From positions 480,789,376 to 480,853,375 of the forward strand of contig NC_064619.1 in NCBI RefSeq assembly GCF_023898315.1: DNA of 64,000 nt. The letters are read 5' to 3'. Shown here piece by piece: positions 45,535 to 58,093 of the stretch; position 1 is the stretch's first letter; every line of letters begins with the position of its first letter. A program made the position numbers and the translations under genes. The notes beneath the pieces are model-generated. The model searched no databases. It had not been told where the DNA came from and worked only from the letters and a program-made list of their open reading frames with translations. This stretch comes from Schistocerca nitens (Eukaryota; Arthropoda; Insecta; Orthoptera; Acrididae).

Positions 45535-47340
45535 ATTCGATTGATGACGAGATTTCGTTAGAAATTGTGGAAACATTTAAAGAAACAGGAAGCAACCCTG
45601 ACGATTGCGCAAAGCGTTATTTGAACGATGAATTTTGTGTTAATTAAAGTATTGAACAGATAACAGAGTACCTTCCAAGCCCAAAGAAAACATGTGCAAT
45701 AATAGCTTTTAATGACAAAGTAAAGGCTGTACATTTTTGGGTTAAACAGAGGAGGAAGGAAACGCAAAGTCCGTTTCCGTTCGTAAAATTTGAACACGAG
45801 TTATGTTTAATAAATACCTGACATTGTCAGCTGGAGAGTGAGCATGAATTCAATGCGAAGAAAGCTTCATATATGAAGTCTTTATTGTTATGATCGGATG
45901 TAGATACACTGGATTACTGCTTGCAGTTTCGGCAGGGTTAAGCTGCCATCTCCAGATCTTCAGTGCGCAGGTTATGAAATCATACTGTGCGATAAAACGC
46001 ACTTTTGTAATGGACTCATGATGAAAATAGAATAAAACAGTAACCGTGTTGCCCTGTGGACACAATTATGTTTTTCAGTATTTTACTCTCTTTTCACCAT
46101 GCGTCCATTATGGTGGTAAAAAAATTAATGTGCGGTTTACCACATAGCGCCGTATCATAACCTGCACACTAAGGATCTGAAGATTGCAGCGTAGAACTGC
46201 TGAGAGTAGTAGTTCAGTTTATCAAGGCAATAAAAGCTTTATATCTGAAACTTATTTTACAAAGAATTATACAAATGGAAAGCTTTACACGTAGTACGAA
46301 ACACGCGCCAAACTGAAACTCGCAAGGGTGTGAAAGAAAACTATTCGAAAGATTTAGAGCTGTTCGTAAGAAACAGTGGACCGTTACCGAGATTTACGAT
46401 GCAGTGCGCTTTGAATAGCAAGTGAGATGAACATTTCAAATTTCCCGGCTTCTTCGACCTGGTTAAACGTATTCAGGAAATTATACGAAAAAGTAAATCG
46501 CAAAATTATGAAGTTTACCCTACGTAAAAGTGTAGAGATATCATTAAGAAGGAAATTCGTTGCTGATGTGAAGGCGAAGCTTCTTATCATCCCCTCAAAT
46601 GCTGCGTACGAAGCCAATCAGTCAGGTTTCATGCACGAACTGCGTGCAAACTGCACTTTATGCTTTCAGACGGAAAAAAGATAGACTTACTTACTTTATC
46701 AGTCGGTGAACGCAGTGACATATTCGTATACAACAATTCCAGTGATAAGTATCAGTGAATTACTGTTCTCCGCAGCTTTATACTTCTATTCAGGAATATC
46801 AAGGCAAATTACACCCAAAAATTAAATATAAGGACTGTAGAATTCCATTACTAAAATCTTATAAGCTGTGTAACAACATCTGCAAAAATGGGAGAGAATA
46901 ATTTTCAATGTTTCATCCGAAACGTCTTCTTACGATGCGTGGAAAATAATTCAACGCTTTTTTGGGAATTTTGACCTGGACATAACGACACCTGTCTTCA
47001 GACGGACGACGAAATAACTGTTAATATAATTCGAATTCCATACGGAACTAGAAGTGTGACTCAGCCTCTCGATAAATATATTTTGCAACAGTGTAAACCA
47101 TTTTTCAGAAAATTGTCGGACAGTGTAATTTCCGATATCTCTTCATCATTTTAGATTTATCATCACAATAGCTTTCTCAAGCTTCAGACATGTGTGCACG
47201 GTCAGTTTGCATCACCACGTTTTGCGAATTTGAAAAAGTATGCCTGGTACGCAGCACAACATGCAGAACAACAGTCACAACAATTTTTTACTCCATTTCA
47301 GTTCTGTATAAATAAAATTAGTGTCAAGTGTCTTAATTCA
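45535..47340 (+). pseudogene. DDE transposase fossil (pogo/Tc1-like supergroup), split by a foldback
   Basis: N-terminal helix-turn-helix part 45535-45800 (DDEISLEIVETFKETGSN, then WVKQRRKETQSPFPF). After the foldback: FVADVKAKLL and EANQSGFMHELRANCTL (46555-46655, catalytic Asp apparently changed to Asn), IRIPYGTRSVTQPLDKYIL (47025) and CVHGQFASPRFANLKKYAWY (47190-47250) at the C-terminus. The order matches DDE_1-type transposases of the pogo/Tc1-mariner supergroup. Several stops and a frameshift. Terminal repeats not found. Confidence 0.7.
45868..46255. repeat. Diverged foldback element (~190 bp arms)
   Basis: The left arm (45868-46060) and right arm (about 46075-46255) are inverted copies, sharing CATAACCTG, GATCTTCAG / CTGAAGAT, AGCTGCC/GCAG and TTTATTG. 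On the minus strand the left arm has ATCTGGAGATGGCAG ... CTGCCGAAAC; the right arm has ATCTGAAGATTGCAG. The same motif style occurs in the PLE-1 repeats and the 63672 palindrome. Confidence 0.75.
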
Positions 47341-48111
47341 TTAATTTGTCCATGACAGTTGTGCTTGGTGTAAGGAAATTTTTTCTTTTCATCACTCTTT
47401 CTGTAACAAATTCTGGGAGTATGTTCCATTGTTAGCCAAATATATATTATTCAGAAATTATCATAAAAACTATACTTCAGCAATTGTTATAAAATATTCA
47501 ATGGTAACAAATTAAAGTCCCTATTCATGGAAATCGTAGTCGTTTGTAATGTAACGTCGTACACTGTATGAATTTTCTTTCGTTGCAAGTCACTTGTGTC
47601 ACAAATACATCTGCAACAGTTTAGCTGTCGATATGAAATGCAAGTGATTCAAAAAGTTAATGATTTGAGACATTTTTGATATGCGTTAAGTGCTTAAAAT
47701 TCGCGTTTGTTTTGGACTTCGTGCTATGAGGCTCTACGTTCTCTTGTCACCGCTGTATCTGCTTAGAGTTATAAAACCACCAGAGGCCACCACAGACTAT
47801 CATAAGTAAGGCCAGATTACGGTTGGTTTCATGTTAGCTATGGTCAGTTAAGGTCGTATTTGTGTTACCCATGCGTTATTTATGTTGCCTTTCTTTTCAT
47901 ACGCGATCCGTTAAACTGTCAATCTTTAATTCAGGTTTTATTCGATAACTCTTGATTTCTAACGTGAATCAGAGGGATCTTGAAGTAATAGTGAAGAAAA
48001 CAATACACATTTACCATATAGTGCAGGAAAACGCAATTCCATCACCAAAGGTAAATAAAAAACCTGGAAACACAATGTACCAAACATCGTTTCAGTACTT
48101 CATCAAACTTA
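47341..48111. other. Unassigned spacer
   Basis: No supported gene or repeat. Confidence 0.4.
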
Positions 48112-48445
48112 TACAGGGTGAATCAAGAGGAAAGTTACATGCTTTGAGGGGTGACAGTATTAGTGATTCTGAACAAAAAACTTCATATGAACGTACGCCC
48201 CATTCCGAATGGTTTCCGAGATTGAACACATTTAAAATCACTTTGTAAGTTTTTCTCTAATAACTCGAAAACAGCACCCTCCAGCGGAAACATGTCGCAG
48301 CACAAAATTAAACTACATTAAATTTGCAAGAAAACAGGTGCTATTCATTTTTTTCTCTAGAACTTATGGTTTGTGCGAAGAGAGCGCGTGAATGTTGAAA
48401 AACTTGCTCGACGCGCCTGTACCTTTCCCCCTGACTCACCCTGTA
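48112..48445. mobile_element. MITE-like element, 334 bp
   Basis: Terminal inverted repeats TACAGGGTGAATCAAGAGGA and (complement of the right end) TACAGGGTGAGTCAGGGGGA. There is TA next to each end. No open frame has meaning. A non-autonomous DNA transposon of unknown superfamily. Confidence 0.7.
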
Positions 48446-48580
48446 TAAAACACGGTTCTGTTATGCATAAATAACGTTCCCATTTATCAATAACTAATAA
48501 TAGGAAACGCTTGTCTTTGTTCATGATGGAGGTCATTCTGTTGAGTACAAGTTATTTTATGTTTGTGCCTGTAAACTCAA

Positions 48581-48760
48581 ATTCAAATGTGTGCGAGTTC
48601 CTGAGGGACCAAACTGCTTAGGTCATCGGTCCCTAGACTTACACACTACTTAATCTAGCTTATGGTAAGAACAACACACACATCCATGCCCGAGAGAGGA
48701 CTCGAACCTCCGGCGGGAGGGGCCGCGCAGTCCGTTGCATGACGCCTCAAACCACCTATA
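48581..48760 (-). mobile_element. SINE type C, diverged
   Basis: Minus strand: tail complement TCAAATGTGTGCGAGTTCCT and TACACACTACTTAATCTAGC, B box complement GGACTCGAACCTCCGGCGGG. The A box region is partly lost. No clear target duplication. Confidence 0.8.
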
Positions 48761-50300
48761 AATTGTACTAGCATCAAAAATAATTGCTTTGATTACATAA
48801 AGGCGCAGAAGTTACGCGACGAACTAATTTATATTCTGTAAAGATATAAAATACACAACAGACCAACAATGAATGACATGACGTTCTACTTACGAGCAAA
48901 ACAAACGAATAAAGACAAGCCGTCGTCTCCTAGTTCCTCTCTTACACAATCATTTAGGTTTCTTTCACTGCCAATGCTAACAAAACTACCGGTAATCCTT
49001 CCATTTAATATGTCATTTATGTATTATACCAAGAAACTGGTTCTGCTTACTCGCTGATAAGCGCGCCAGGCAAATATGGTTGTCAAACCGCTGTTGTAAG
49101 TCTCAATACTGGACTTGATGTGTTAAACACTTAATGTAAGATTATACCTATTTATGAATAGATAATTATACGACACATTAAAACCAAATTCTTGTGGCTC
49201 ATGGAACCTGTAGGATAGGCAACCTGCAACTGAGAGCTTGCATTGTGCACTGTGAACCATGAAACATATTTCTCTATCAAATATTATTTTGTCTTGTACC
49301 AGTTCCATGCCTGCATCGTGCTGCATGACAATGTAAAAGACCTAGGTTATTTTCTGTGGTGCTGAGAGTAAACAACACTGCTGTTTCTAACCACTTACTT
49401 TTGTTGTGTTTCGTGGGCTGCCTTTAATAGCCACTTACAAGTAACTGCTTTTGTACGTGACAAGAAAATTGTGAGAAGTCTTCGCAGTTGCTTCAGTGGG
49501 TGTAGCCCTTGAACAGATACCACCAAATGGGCATCGCGAAGTCGGTGAAGGAATTGGAAATTTCTGTCTGATGCCAATAGTGGTCGTGTGCGATCGGTGG
49601 ATGAAATTGAGCACATCTGCTGAGCCACACCTCCAGCAATTCTGGACTATGAGCGTCCTTTGATGTTGCGATATACGATGGCCGGCGGCAGCCACTCAAC
49701 TCACTTGCATTTGGAGCCTGATCGCTATGACACCATCGTTCGTGCACAGTACAGCGAGCCTCATCCAAGTTGCTATTGTATGAGCTGGACTACAATTCTT
49801 GCTTTATTCGCGGAACTATGTGCCGTCTATGCAACTAAATGGAGGCAGTTTGTTTCTTGCCATACGCGTTTTGCTTTATTTATTTGGGAAGCATCATCAG
49901 TGTCCTGAAATACATGTTTGTGTTTATACATACAATAAACGTGTTATGTGATAGATACAGTATGCTGCTATATTACATTTTGTCGTGTTTCTCTTGATTT
50001 TTAGGTTAGAAGCAACTTTTGTAGCACAAGTTCCGTATTGTGAATGTATCGTTCGGTGTTAAAATTTCCAGCGCTGTTAACACATGTGTGGGGTCCTGGA
50101 TATGTATTTGTTAGTCTTCATACTTCAGCTGGCCGATTTCTGGTGTTGTTTCATCCACATTTGTCACATCAAATGTTTCACATTCAATTCCATTTGATGA
50201 TCAACAAATGTGTGTTTTCGGTGTGCAGTATTGCCAACTGTTATTGTATGTTTGTCTGTCTTTTGTTTCTATTGTGTTTGATGTTTTTCTCTTATTTGTT

Positions 50301-50348
<48 letters not shown>

Positions 50349-50560
50349 TTCGCTGTGTGCAAATGTATTTTTTCAATTTTTTTAGTTGTTTTCATTAATA
50401 AATGTGTGTGTGTGTGTGTGTGTATACATACATGAGTTCATGTGTCTGTGTGTCTGTGTGTCTGTGTGGAGGGAGGAGAGAGAGAGAAGAGGGAAAGGAG
50501 ATTCAATACGTAGTTTTCCTGTCGGAAGGTAGGTTTAGTACTTTCAAGCATATACAACTT
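48761..50560. other. Spacer with TG microsatellites
   Basis: No gene recognised. (TG)n occupies 50305-50345 and 50405-50423, and a TGTGTC-type run is at 50441-50468. Frames through them are artefacts. Confidence 0.5.
50305..50345. repeat. (TG)n microsatellite
   Basis: About 20 TG units, with a second shorter run at 50405-50423. Confidence 0.95.
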
Positions 50561-50699
50561 TAATGTATCCATCAAGAAAGTGGTTAAGGGATCGAATATT
50601 TCAGTTACATTAGACAAAACTTCAATGAGCATTCCACTGGACGCACGCCATGCAGCCAGACGATACTCAGACTGTGTCCGAAGGAGCAGACACTGCTGC

Positions 50700-51330
50700 A
50701 ACTCCAGCCTCTATAAAATATATGAAATGTATTCGCATAAACATTCTGTTCTGAGACCCTGGTGCATCGCTCGAAAGCCGTCTCAGACGCTGAAAACCTG
50801 TCAAAGGAACTGTATCATTCACATAAAATATTGAAGAAAAACGGATACAACAACCGCCAGAACTGGCATTCAACATTTCCGAAAACGCATAGGCAGAAGA
50901 ACCTCGAGAAAGACTGTAAGAAGTTGGCGTTATTGTCGTTCAGTGACTTAGTAACATAAAAGATTGGCTGGCTCCTAAAGAGATTCAGCCAAAAATTCCC
51001 CAGATCATGAGGCATGTGAAAGGCGATGTTGGCCTCAGAATCTCGGGAGTATGTAAAATGGGAGGTGGACAATTTTTTGTCGGACAGACCGTGCATCCTG
51101 TTGAACAGTGCTGTGTAAAACACGAGAGATGCTTTCGTCTTCAGTACCCTGAGAAATCAGCAGTAGCAGAACACGCTGCAGAACACAATGCATCCGACGA
51201 TATATCTGGATATCTGCTATTACACGGATAGTGTAAAAAAAGAAGCGATCGAGATCAAAATTTGTGACGACACCCTCAATAAAATGTCAGCCTACTGCAT
51301 CTAACCATGGGTTCCGACCCGGCCACTGGC
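50700..51330 (+). pseudogene. PLE-3: RT C-terminus and GIY-YIG endonuclease remnant
   Basis: RT C-terminal traces: VHRSKAVSDAENLSKELYHS and ILKKNGYNNRQ (50760-50860). The GIY-YIG part follows: GLRISGVCKMGGGQFFVGQT (51030-51090), then KHERCFRLQYPEKSAVAEHA (51118-51180) and, in a shifted frame, KEAIEIKICDDTLNKMSAYC (51240-51300). This is a third Penelope-like lineage, clearly different from PLE-1. Upstream RT motifs are not visible and both ends are undefined. Confidence 0.85.
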
Positions 51331-51334
51331 ATCA

Positions 51335-51700
51335 CAGAAAGCAGCGCAGCTATATAAAGACGATAGGCGCAAACGAAAAATAGTCACCTAGCTACCATTA
51401 AACCACACATTCGAAAAATAAATATTAGTAAACAGTGTCAACGAAAATGAAATGAAGTCATCTGAGACATAATTATATATGAAATTTATACTGGCAGCAA
51501 ATAGTCTGTAAAAAAAAAAAGAGATACAGATCCTGAAGCTACGGTGATGTGGCAATCGGCACTCACTGAGAACCTATGGGTTTACTTGCCTTCTCGAAAT
51601 GAGATAATTACTATAGAAGTTTCTCAAAGGGACGACTTAAATTTAACATTTAGTAAATAACACAATAATATGACAGTCGCAACATGGATGTAACCCACAT
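51335..51700. other. Unassigned spacer
   Basis: Short non-coding stretch with nothing recognised, except the flank of the LINE that follows. Confidence 0.4.
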
Positions 51701-51707
51701 TTAGGAT

Positions 51708-53400
51708 CTACATCTACATGGATACTCTGCAAACCACATTTAAGTGCATGGCAGAGGATTCATCGAACCACCTTGACAGTTCTCTATTATTACAATCTCG
51801 TATAGCGCGTGGGAAGAACGAATACTTATAGTTTGACGTTCGAGCTCTGATTTCCCTATTTTATCGTGGTGAGCGTTCTCCCTATGTAGGTCGCTGTCAA
51901 CAAAATATTTTCGCATTCGGAGAAGAAAGCCTGTGATTGGAATTTTGTGAGAAGATTCCGTCCCAACGAAAAACGCCTTTCTTTTAATGACTTCCAGCCC
52001 AAATCCTGTATCATTTCAGTGGCACACTCTCCCATATTTCGCGATAAAACCTGCTGCTCTTCTTTGAACTTTTTCGATGTACTCCGTCAGTCATATCTGG
52101 TAAGGATACCACACCGCGCAGCAGTATTCTAAAAGAGGACGGACATGCGTAGTGTAGGCAGTCTCCTTAGCAGATCTGTTACATTTTTTTAAGTGCCCTG
52201 TCAATGAATCGCAGTCTTTGTTTAACCTTCCCCACAACATTTTCTATGCGTTCCTTGCAATTTAAGTTTCACGTAATTGTAATTCCTAAGTATTTAGTTG
52301 AATTTACGGCCTTTAGATTTGACTGATTTATCGTGTAACCGAAGTTTAACGAATTCCTTTTAGCACTCAACTTTTCGTTATTTAGGGTCAAATGCCGATT
52401 TTCGTAGTATGCTAGTATGCAGATATCTTTTCTAAACCATTTTGCAATTTGTTTTGATCTTCTGATGATGTTATTAATCGATAAACGACAACGTCATCTG
52501 CAAACAACCGAAGACGGCTGCTTAGATTGTCTCCCAAATCTTTTATATAGATAAGAAACAGCAAAAGGCGTATAACATTACCTAGGGGAACGCCAGATAT
52601 AATTTATGTTTTACTCGACGACTTTCCGTCTGTTACTACGAACTGTGACCTCTCTGACGGGAAATCACTAATCCAGTCACATAACTGAGACGATATTCCA
52701 TAAGCACACAATTTCACTACAAGCCGCTTATGTGGTAAAGTGTGAAAAGCCTTCCGGAAATCCAGAAATACCGAATAGATCTGAAATCCCTTGTCAATAG
52801 CACTCGACACTTCATGCAAATAAAGAGCTAGTTGTTCCACAAGAACGATGTTTTCTAAACCTATGTTGACTGTGTGTCAGTAGAGCGTTTCGTTCCAGGT
52901 AATTCATAATGTCCGAACGCAATATATGTTCAAAAATCCTGCTGCATATCGACTTTAATGGTATAGGCCTGTAATTAAGTGGATTATTCCTACTACCTTT
53001 CTTGAATGTTGGTGTGACCTGTGCAACTTTCCAGTCTTTGGGTACGGATCTTTCGTCTAGCGAATGGTTGTATATGATTGTTACGTATGGAGCTAATGCA
53101 GCAGCATGCTCTAAAGGAGCCTAATTGGCATACAGTCCGGACCAGAAGACTTGCTTTTATTAAGTGATTTTAGTTCCCTCACTTTACTTCTACGTTACTC
53201 ATGTTGGCAGCTGTTCTCGATTTTAATTCTGCGCATAAACGGCACTCTGCAGTGGAGCATATTGCAGTTCCTGCAGTTCTGTAGTGTAGATTACCTTATT
53301 GAAACCCATACTCGTATTTTGCTGTCATTTTTGCTGTATCAGGCCAGTTAATAGGCTGATAGGAGTCATTGTTCAGAATTAGTACTCGATGACGCCAGCG
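51708..53400 (-). pseudogene. CR1/jockey-type LINE, RT region, broken
   Basis: Minus strand. RT traces in order: NNPLNYRPI-like and ILRSDIMNYLERNALLTHSQ (52990-52860), LYLHEVSSAIDKGFQIYSVF followed by LDFRKAFHTLPHKRLVVKL (52830-52710, motif A), then FADD-type remnants near 52490, and a C-terminal part KETAYTTHVRPLLEY, IEKVQRRAAGFIARYG (52160-52010). The 3' end shows ATGTAGATGTAGATCC on the minus strand (51708-51725), a short-repeat tail. Frameshifts and stops throughout; no endonuclease domain remains. Confidence 0.8.
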
Positions 53401-53516
53401 TAATTTTTGTTGTAGAATGTTGCGTACAGCAGGAAAATAATCGGTATAAATATCTCAAGGGGTTTTGACCAGTAATAGAAGAGCAATTAACGAAACAACA
53501 CTAACGAAGTCCTATT
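53401..53516. other. Short spacer between LINE and SINE
   Basis: No gene. It ends with the 12 bp target copy of the following SINE. Confidence 0.5.
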
Positions 53517-53733
53517 CAAAAAATGGTTCAAATGGCTCTGAGCACTATGGGACTTAACATCTATGGTCATCAGTCCCCTACAAATTAGAACTACTTAAAC
53601 CTAACTAACCTAAGGACATCACACAACACCCAGCCATCACGAGGCAGAGAAAATCCCAGACCCCGCCGGGAATCGAACCCGGGAACCCGGGCGTGGGAAG
53701 CGAAAACGCTACCGCACGACCACGAGATGCGGG
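53517..53733 (-). mobile_element. SINE type B
   Basis: Same structure as 16862-17068. Target duplication CGAAGTCCTATT at 53505-53516 and 53734-53745. Head B box complement GGGAATCGAACCCGGGAACC. Confidence 0.92.
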
Positions 53734-53745
53734 CGAAGTCCTATT

Positions 53746-54155
53746 GTGCGTGTCCGAACAATCCGTCTCCAACTTCGCCAGCTTCTTCCCTTAAAGACAT
53801 ATAAACGTAAATGGAATAAATGATCGGAAGAAAAGATGGTGGCTTGAATCAATGGTGGTGCCGACACAACAGATAAATATAAGTAGTTTTTATCCACTAA
53901 ATGTTTAAGAGCTAGTGACCTTATATCTGTTCAGCTTGACGTCCAAAAAACAAGATATGATTTCACGAGTTACCAATAAATTGAATACCTTCACATTTTT
54001 CAGTTGCTTTGCATACACCAACTATTCAGTTAATAAATCTATTGACGTCTCATATGGTCTCTCAGTAGACTGAATAAATTATCTTTCGCTAAATAGCTTC
54101 GTTTTCTTACAAATAAAAATATTTTCTGTTATTAAATATTGTTAAATTATTAATT
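53746..54155. other. Unassigned spacer
   Basis: AT-rich; nothing recognised. Confidence 0.4.
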
Positions 54156-54168
54156 AACTGAGGGGAAA

Positions 54169-54366
54169 AATGGTTCAAATGGCTCTGAGCACTATGGGAC
54201 TCAACTGCTGTGGTCATAAGTCCCCTAGAACTTAGAACTACTTAAACCTAACTAACCTAAGGACATCACACACATCCATGCCCGAGGCAGGATTCGAACC
54301 TGCGACCGTAGCGGTCGTGCGGTTCCAGACTGTAGCGCCTTTAACCGCTCGGCCACTCCGGCCGGC
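54169..54366 (-). mobile_element. SINE type A
   Basis: Full-length, minus strand. Target duplication AACTGAGGGGAAA at 54156-54168 and 54367-54379. B box complement GGATTCGAACCTGCGACC. Confidence 0.92.
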
Positions 54367-54379
54367 AACTGAGGGGAAA

Positions 54380-55170
54380 CTAGAGAACAGAAGGAAACAA
54401 TAACTAATGCTACAAACCAACACCAAGAAATAGGAACTAATTCATCAGTTTTCACGGTTCATGGAAGGGGGACAACTTCCCTGCATGCCTCTTAATAGGC
54501 TCCACGGCCTTTATCATCGCAACCAGGACACAGCTGATCGATGAGACCCCTCTTCCACACCAAGAAAGGCAAGTTAGTTATCCCCCTTGGAAAGCTTTCC
54601 CCCTCGGAAATCACGTGACTGCCGATCTGGGGCTGCCATAGTCCTTGCAATTTACAGCGTTACTGCAGCTCATGCAGATAGCAGACCACCTCTTCCGAAG
54701 ACACTTGATTCCGTTTTTGTACAAGTTGCCACTTGTACAACCTGTTGGGAATCTCAAGGGCAGGGACCTCAGCATAGTCAAAATGGGGCTGCCGAGAGAG
54801 TAAATACCGTGGAGTGAGAGAAGATGAAGAATCTGCGTCATTAGAGAGAGCACAAAAAGTATTTAACTTAAACATGCTTTATCTACGTTATCACCGTAAT
54901 CATTTCTTCAAACGTCAGTAGTGTATTGCTAAGGACACATTTGAGCTGTGGCTTCATGTATTTCACTCCCGCTTCCAACAGTCCACCAAAGTGAGGAACA
55001 CGAGTTGGAGTACTGATATTTTACGATGTCGCAAAGTTTTTTTTTAAATCTTTATTTACCATCAACAATAATAATTATACATCCAAACCCACTTCCTTAA
55101 TTGATTAGTGGGTCATTACTTGCAACTGTTATGTCGCAAAGTTTACCATACTTTGTACTGTACCATCATT
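54380..55170. other. Unassigned spacer
   Basis: No gene supported on either strand. A T-rich run lies at 55038-55047. Confidence 0.4.
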
Positions 55171-55171
55171 A

Positions 55172-55276
55172 CAGAAAGACACACATCCAAGCCCGAGCCA
55201 GGATTCGAACCTGCGACCTTAGCGGTCTCGCGGTTCCATACTGAAGTGCCTAGATCCGCTCGGTCACAACGGCCGG
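55172..55276 (-). mobile_element. SINE type A, head only
   Basis: Minus strand tRNA-like head with B box complement GGATTCGAACCTGCGACC and end CGGCCGGC. The tail is missing after ACACACATCCAAGCCC. Confidence 0.8.
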
Positions 55277-55605
55277 CTGTTCAGACGGTGATTCCGATCA
55301 TAGAACACTCGGCAAGTTCGTATGATCAGAATGGACAAAAATCGGACATTATTACTATGTCAGTTAACAGAACCACATTAAAGGAGCAAAGTTTCATACG
55401 ATGGAAAATAAATCTGATACGACAACATATCATTGATAATTTATTTGAAGTGGGAGCAAAGCCATCAAATATTTCTCTCAACTTGATAGTAGAGAATCAT
55501 TCCTTGAAGACGGGTGATGTGCAAGGTAAAATTTGTGACCAACAATTTCTTGAGATTGTTCCCTACTTGAATATAGTCATGCATGAGTGCAGCTTATTTC
55601 CTTTT
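55277..55605. other. Unassigned spacer
   Basis: A frame of ~110 residues beyond the SINE head (part of 55108-55617) has no recognised motif. Its 5' part is SINE sequence. Confidence 0.35.
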
Positions 55606-55616
55606 CAGATTAGATA

Positions 55617-55814
55617 AATGGTTCAAATGGCTCTGAGCACTATGGGACTTAACATCTGAGTTCATCAGTCCCCTAGAACTTAGAACTACTTAAATCTAAC
55701 TGACCTAAGGACATCACACACATCCATGCCCGAGGCAGGATTCGAACCTGCGACCGTAGCGGTCGCGCGGTTCCAGACTGAGGCGCCTAGAACCGCTCGG
55801 CCACACTGGCCGGC
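55617..55814 (-). mobile_element. SINE type A
   Basis: Full-length, minus strand. Target duplication TCAGATTAGATA at 55605-55616 and 55815-55826. Confidence 0.92.
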
Positions 55815-55826
55815 TCAGATTAGATA

Positions 55827-56750
55827 CTCTTTTAAGTTTCCTCTGATGATGCTGCTGTCTTCGAGAGGCTTTTTGTTGTGATTCACCTACGTCCTCGCAG
55901 TGGGGATTTACTGGTAACACAGCACAAGTCTCCCTCTTTCATTTCGATCTGTTTGGTGGTGAAAGTGTGCCCACACAGTCTATTCCGCTTACTCATGCTT
56001 TGGTAGACGGTTTTTCTATCTCTGTAACCTCAGCTGTATGTCGTCCAAATTGTCATCTCTACCAAAGGATGTAGTGGCAGTAGAACAAGGCGTGTTGCCC
56101 GAAGCTAGAGGAATATTAATATATAAAATCCAGCCAAATTTTGTGTCGATCAGTACTGGATGATTTTGTTTCTCCAGCATTTCCTTACCGACAAAATTAA
56201 AGAAAATATCAGCACCAAGAAATTAATCCACTCTGACAGGTTTATTGAACTCTGAATCACTAAGTGGTTAACCAAATGGGATGTTTTAAGACCTTGTTCC
56301 TATACAGTCGCTAGTAAGTCATTGACGATGTCATTCACAATAGCACAAGTGATTGTAATACGAAAGGTGCTAAGCTGTTAAACTTTACAGGCATATGGCA
56401 CTGTGGCTGCAAATGCATTGTTAATGTCGTTCACAGGGAATGACTGTTTTCTCTGTTTCAGCATCAGTTTATGCCATACCCTTACTAGGAACCCCTGAGT
56501 GCGTGATCACAAGTTCCATGTATAGTAAGGCTCATTTGAAAGTGTTTACCTGCTAATGATTCACCATGTGCATCAAGAGTGCGACAGAAAATGAGTGTCC
56601 GGGAGGTGCAGAGATCAACCTTCATTGGAATGTATGTATTACACTGCGCAAAATGGACATCGTCGACATAGAAGAAATGTCCAAAACAAACCATTAACTT
56701 GCACCATGAATCCTGAATGGAAAATGGCGCGCCACAGTGATCATAATGGT
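55827..56750. other. Unassigned spacer
   Basis: Nothing recognised on either strand. Confidence 0.4.
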
Positions 56751-56760
56751 TCGCACCATC

Positions 56761-56957
56761 GCCGTGCGGGATTAGCCGAGCGGTCTGGGCGCTGCAGTCA
56801 CGGACTGTGCGGATGGTCCCGGCGGAAGTTCGAAACCTCCCTCGGGCATGGGTATGTGTGTTTGTCCTTAGGATAATTTGGGTTAAGTAGTGTGTAAGCT
56901 TAGGGACTGATGACCTTAGCAGTTAAGTCCCATAAGATTTCACACACATTTGAACAT
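56761..56957 (+). mobile_element. SINE type C
   Basis: Head GTGCGGGATTAGCCGAGCGG, B box region GAAGTTCGAAACCTCCCTCG, and the type C tail. Target duplication TTCGCACCATC at 56750-56760 and 56958-56968. Confidence 0.92.
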
Positions 56958-56969
56958 TTCGCACCATCA

Positions 56970-57435
56970 AGACCGAACGCGAACTCCTTACGAGTTACAA
57001 AGTGTGCAGGATGTTCAGCTAGGTATCCACTCTGAAAGAAAGCATATATAATCACATTGGTGTAAAGTGGTGACGAGAATTGATGGAATGTGATGGTATG
57101 CAAACGGATGTGAATAATCTGTTGCGGAACTTATGTTTTACAAGAAAGAAAGAAGCAAACATCCAGCTGTTGAATTTGTCAGTGGTTCCAGGTGTTATGA
57201 ACCGTAACGTCACAGCCGTTCAGGGAGTAATAGTTTGCTCTAAGTAAGTATGATTTTTTTACACATACCAGGAATTAAGCAAAAGCAAGTTATATTCAGC
57301 AGCTATTTTACAAATGCAGTGTACATACAGTAGTTTTAGTTCTCTTACTCTCATGTTCCGACTCTTGCTTGGTGTGACTTAAATATTCCCTACTGGCCTT
57401 GCAAGATGACACACCCGAGAAATAATCGTAGAGGT
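56970..57435. other. Unassigned spacer
   Basis: Nothing recognised. Confidence 0.4.
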
Positions 57436-57436
57436 T

Positions 57437-57559
57437 ATACCTAACTAACCTAAGGACATCACACACATCCATGCCAGAGGCAGGATTCGAACCTGCGACC
57501 GAAGCAGTCGCGCGGTTCCGTACTGAAGCGCCTAGAACCGCTCGGCCACCGCGGCCGGA
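57437..57559 (-). mobile_element. SINE type A, tail-truncated
   Basis: Minus strand head plus the CCTAACTAACCTAAGGACAT block; the distal tail is absent. Confidence 0.85.
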
Positions 57560-58084
57560 TGCCTCATGCTGTGCTCACCATTGGATACCTCCAGTCCCAG
57601 CCCCCTGTAGCCATTAGCAGCTAATATTGTGGTTGCGTGATAGACGATATCTGGGACGTTGATTGCTTCAAATATCATCAGCTTTTTGTGACCTCGCACT
57701 CAAGAGGTTCCTCGTTAGGTATTAAACACAGTTGCCTCACACTATGTAGCTGCTCCTTAGAAGATTGCTGTCTACCTTTGCTGACTTTAATATTAACAAC
57801 ATCTGTTGCGACCAGTGCAGTACTGTAGACACCATGTGTCGGCCTTTAGTAGCTTAGTAGGCTAAGTAGCAGCTTCTTCATTGAGCAGCCTGTCTGAGCT
57901 GGCTGGTTTATGAAGCAATTACGCGTATTACAAGAACGCACCTAGCACTTGCTAGTAACGTTACCAGAGCAAATACACAAAAAACATCCTCCATATTTTG
58001 TAACAAATTGACGTCGCACATAGACATTTAATGCTTCAAACTCCTTGCTTTTAGTGATTTACAAGAATTTCGTTACAAAATTTA
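57560..58084. other. Unassigned spacer
   Basis: No gene recognised. Confidence 0.4.
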
Positions 58085-58093
58085 CATGTTTCC

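Noticed and set aside
55108-55617. 169-residue ORF as a gene
   Set aside because: Its first third is a SINE head, and the rest has no family resemblance.
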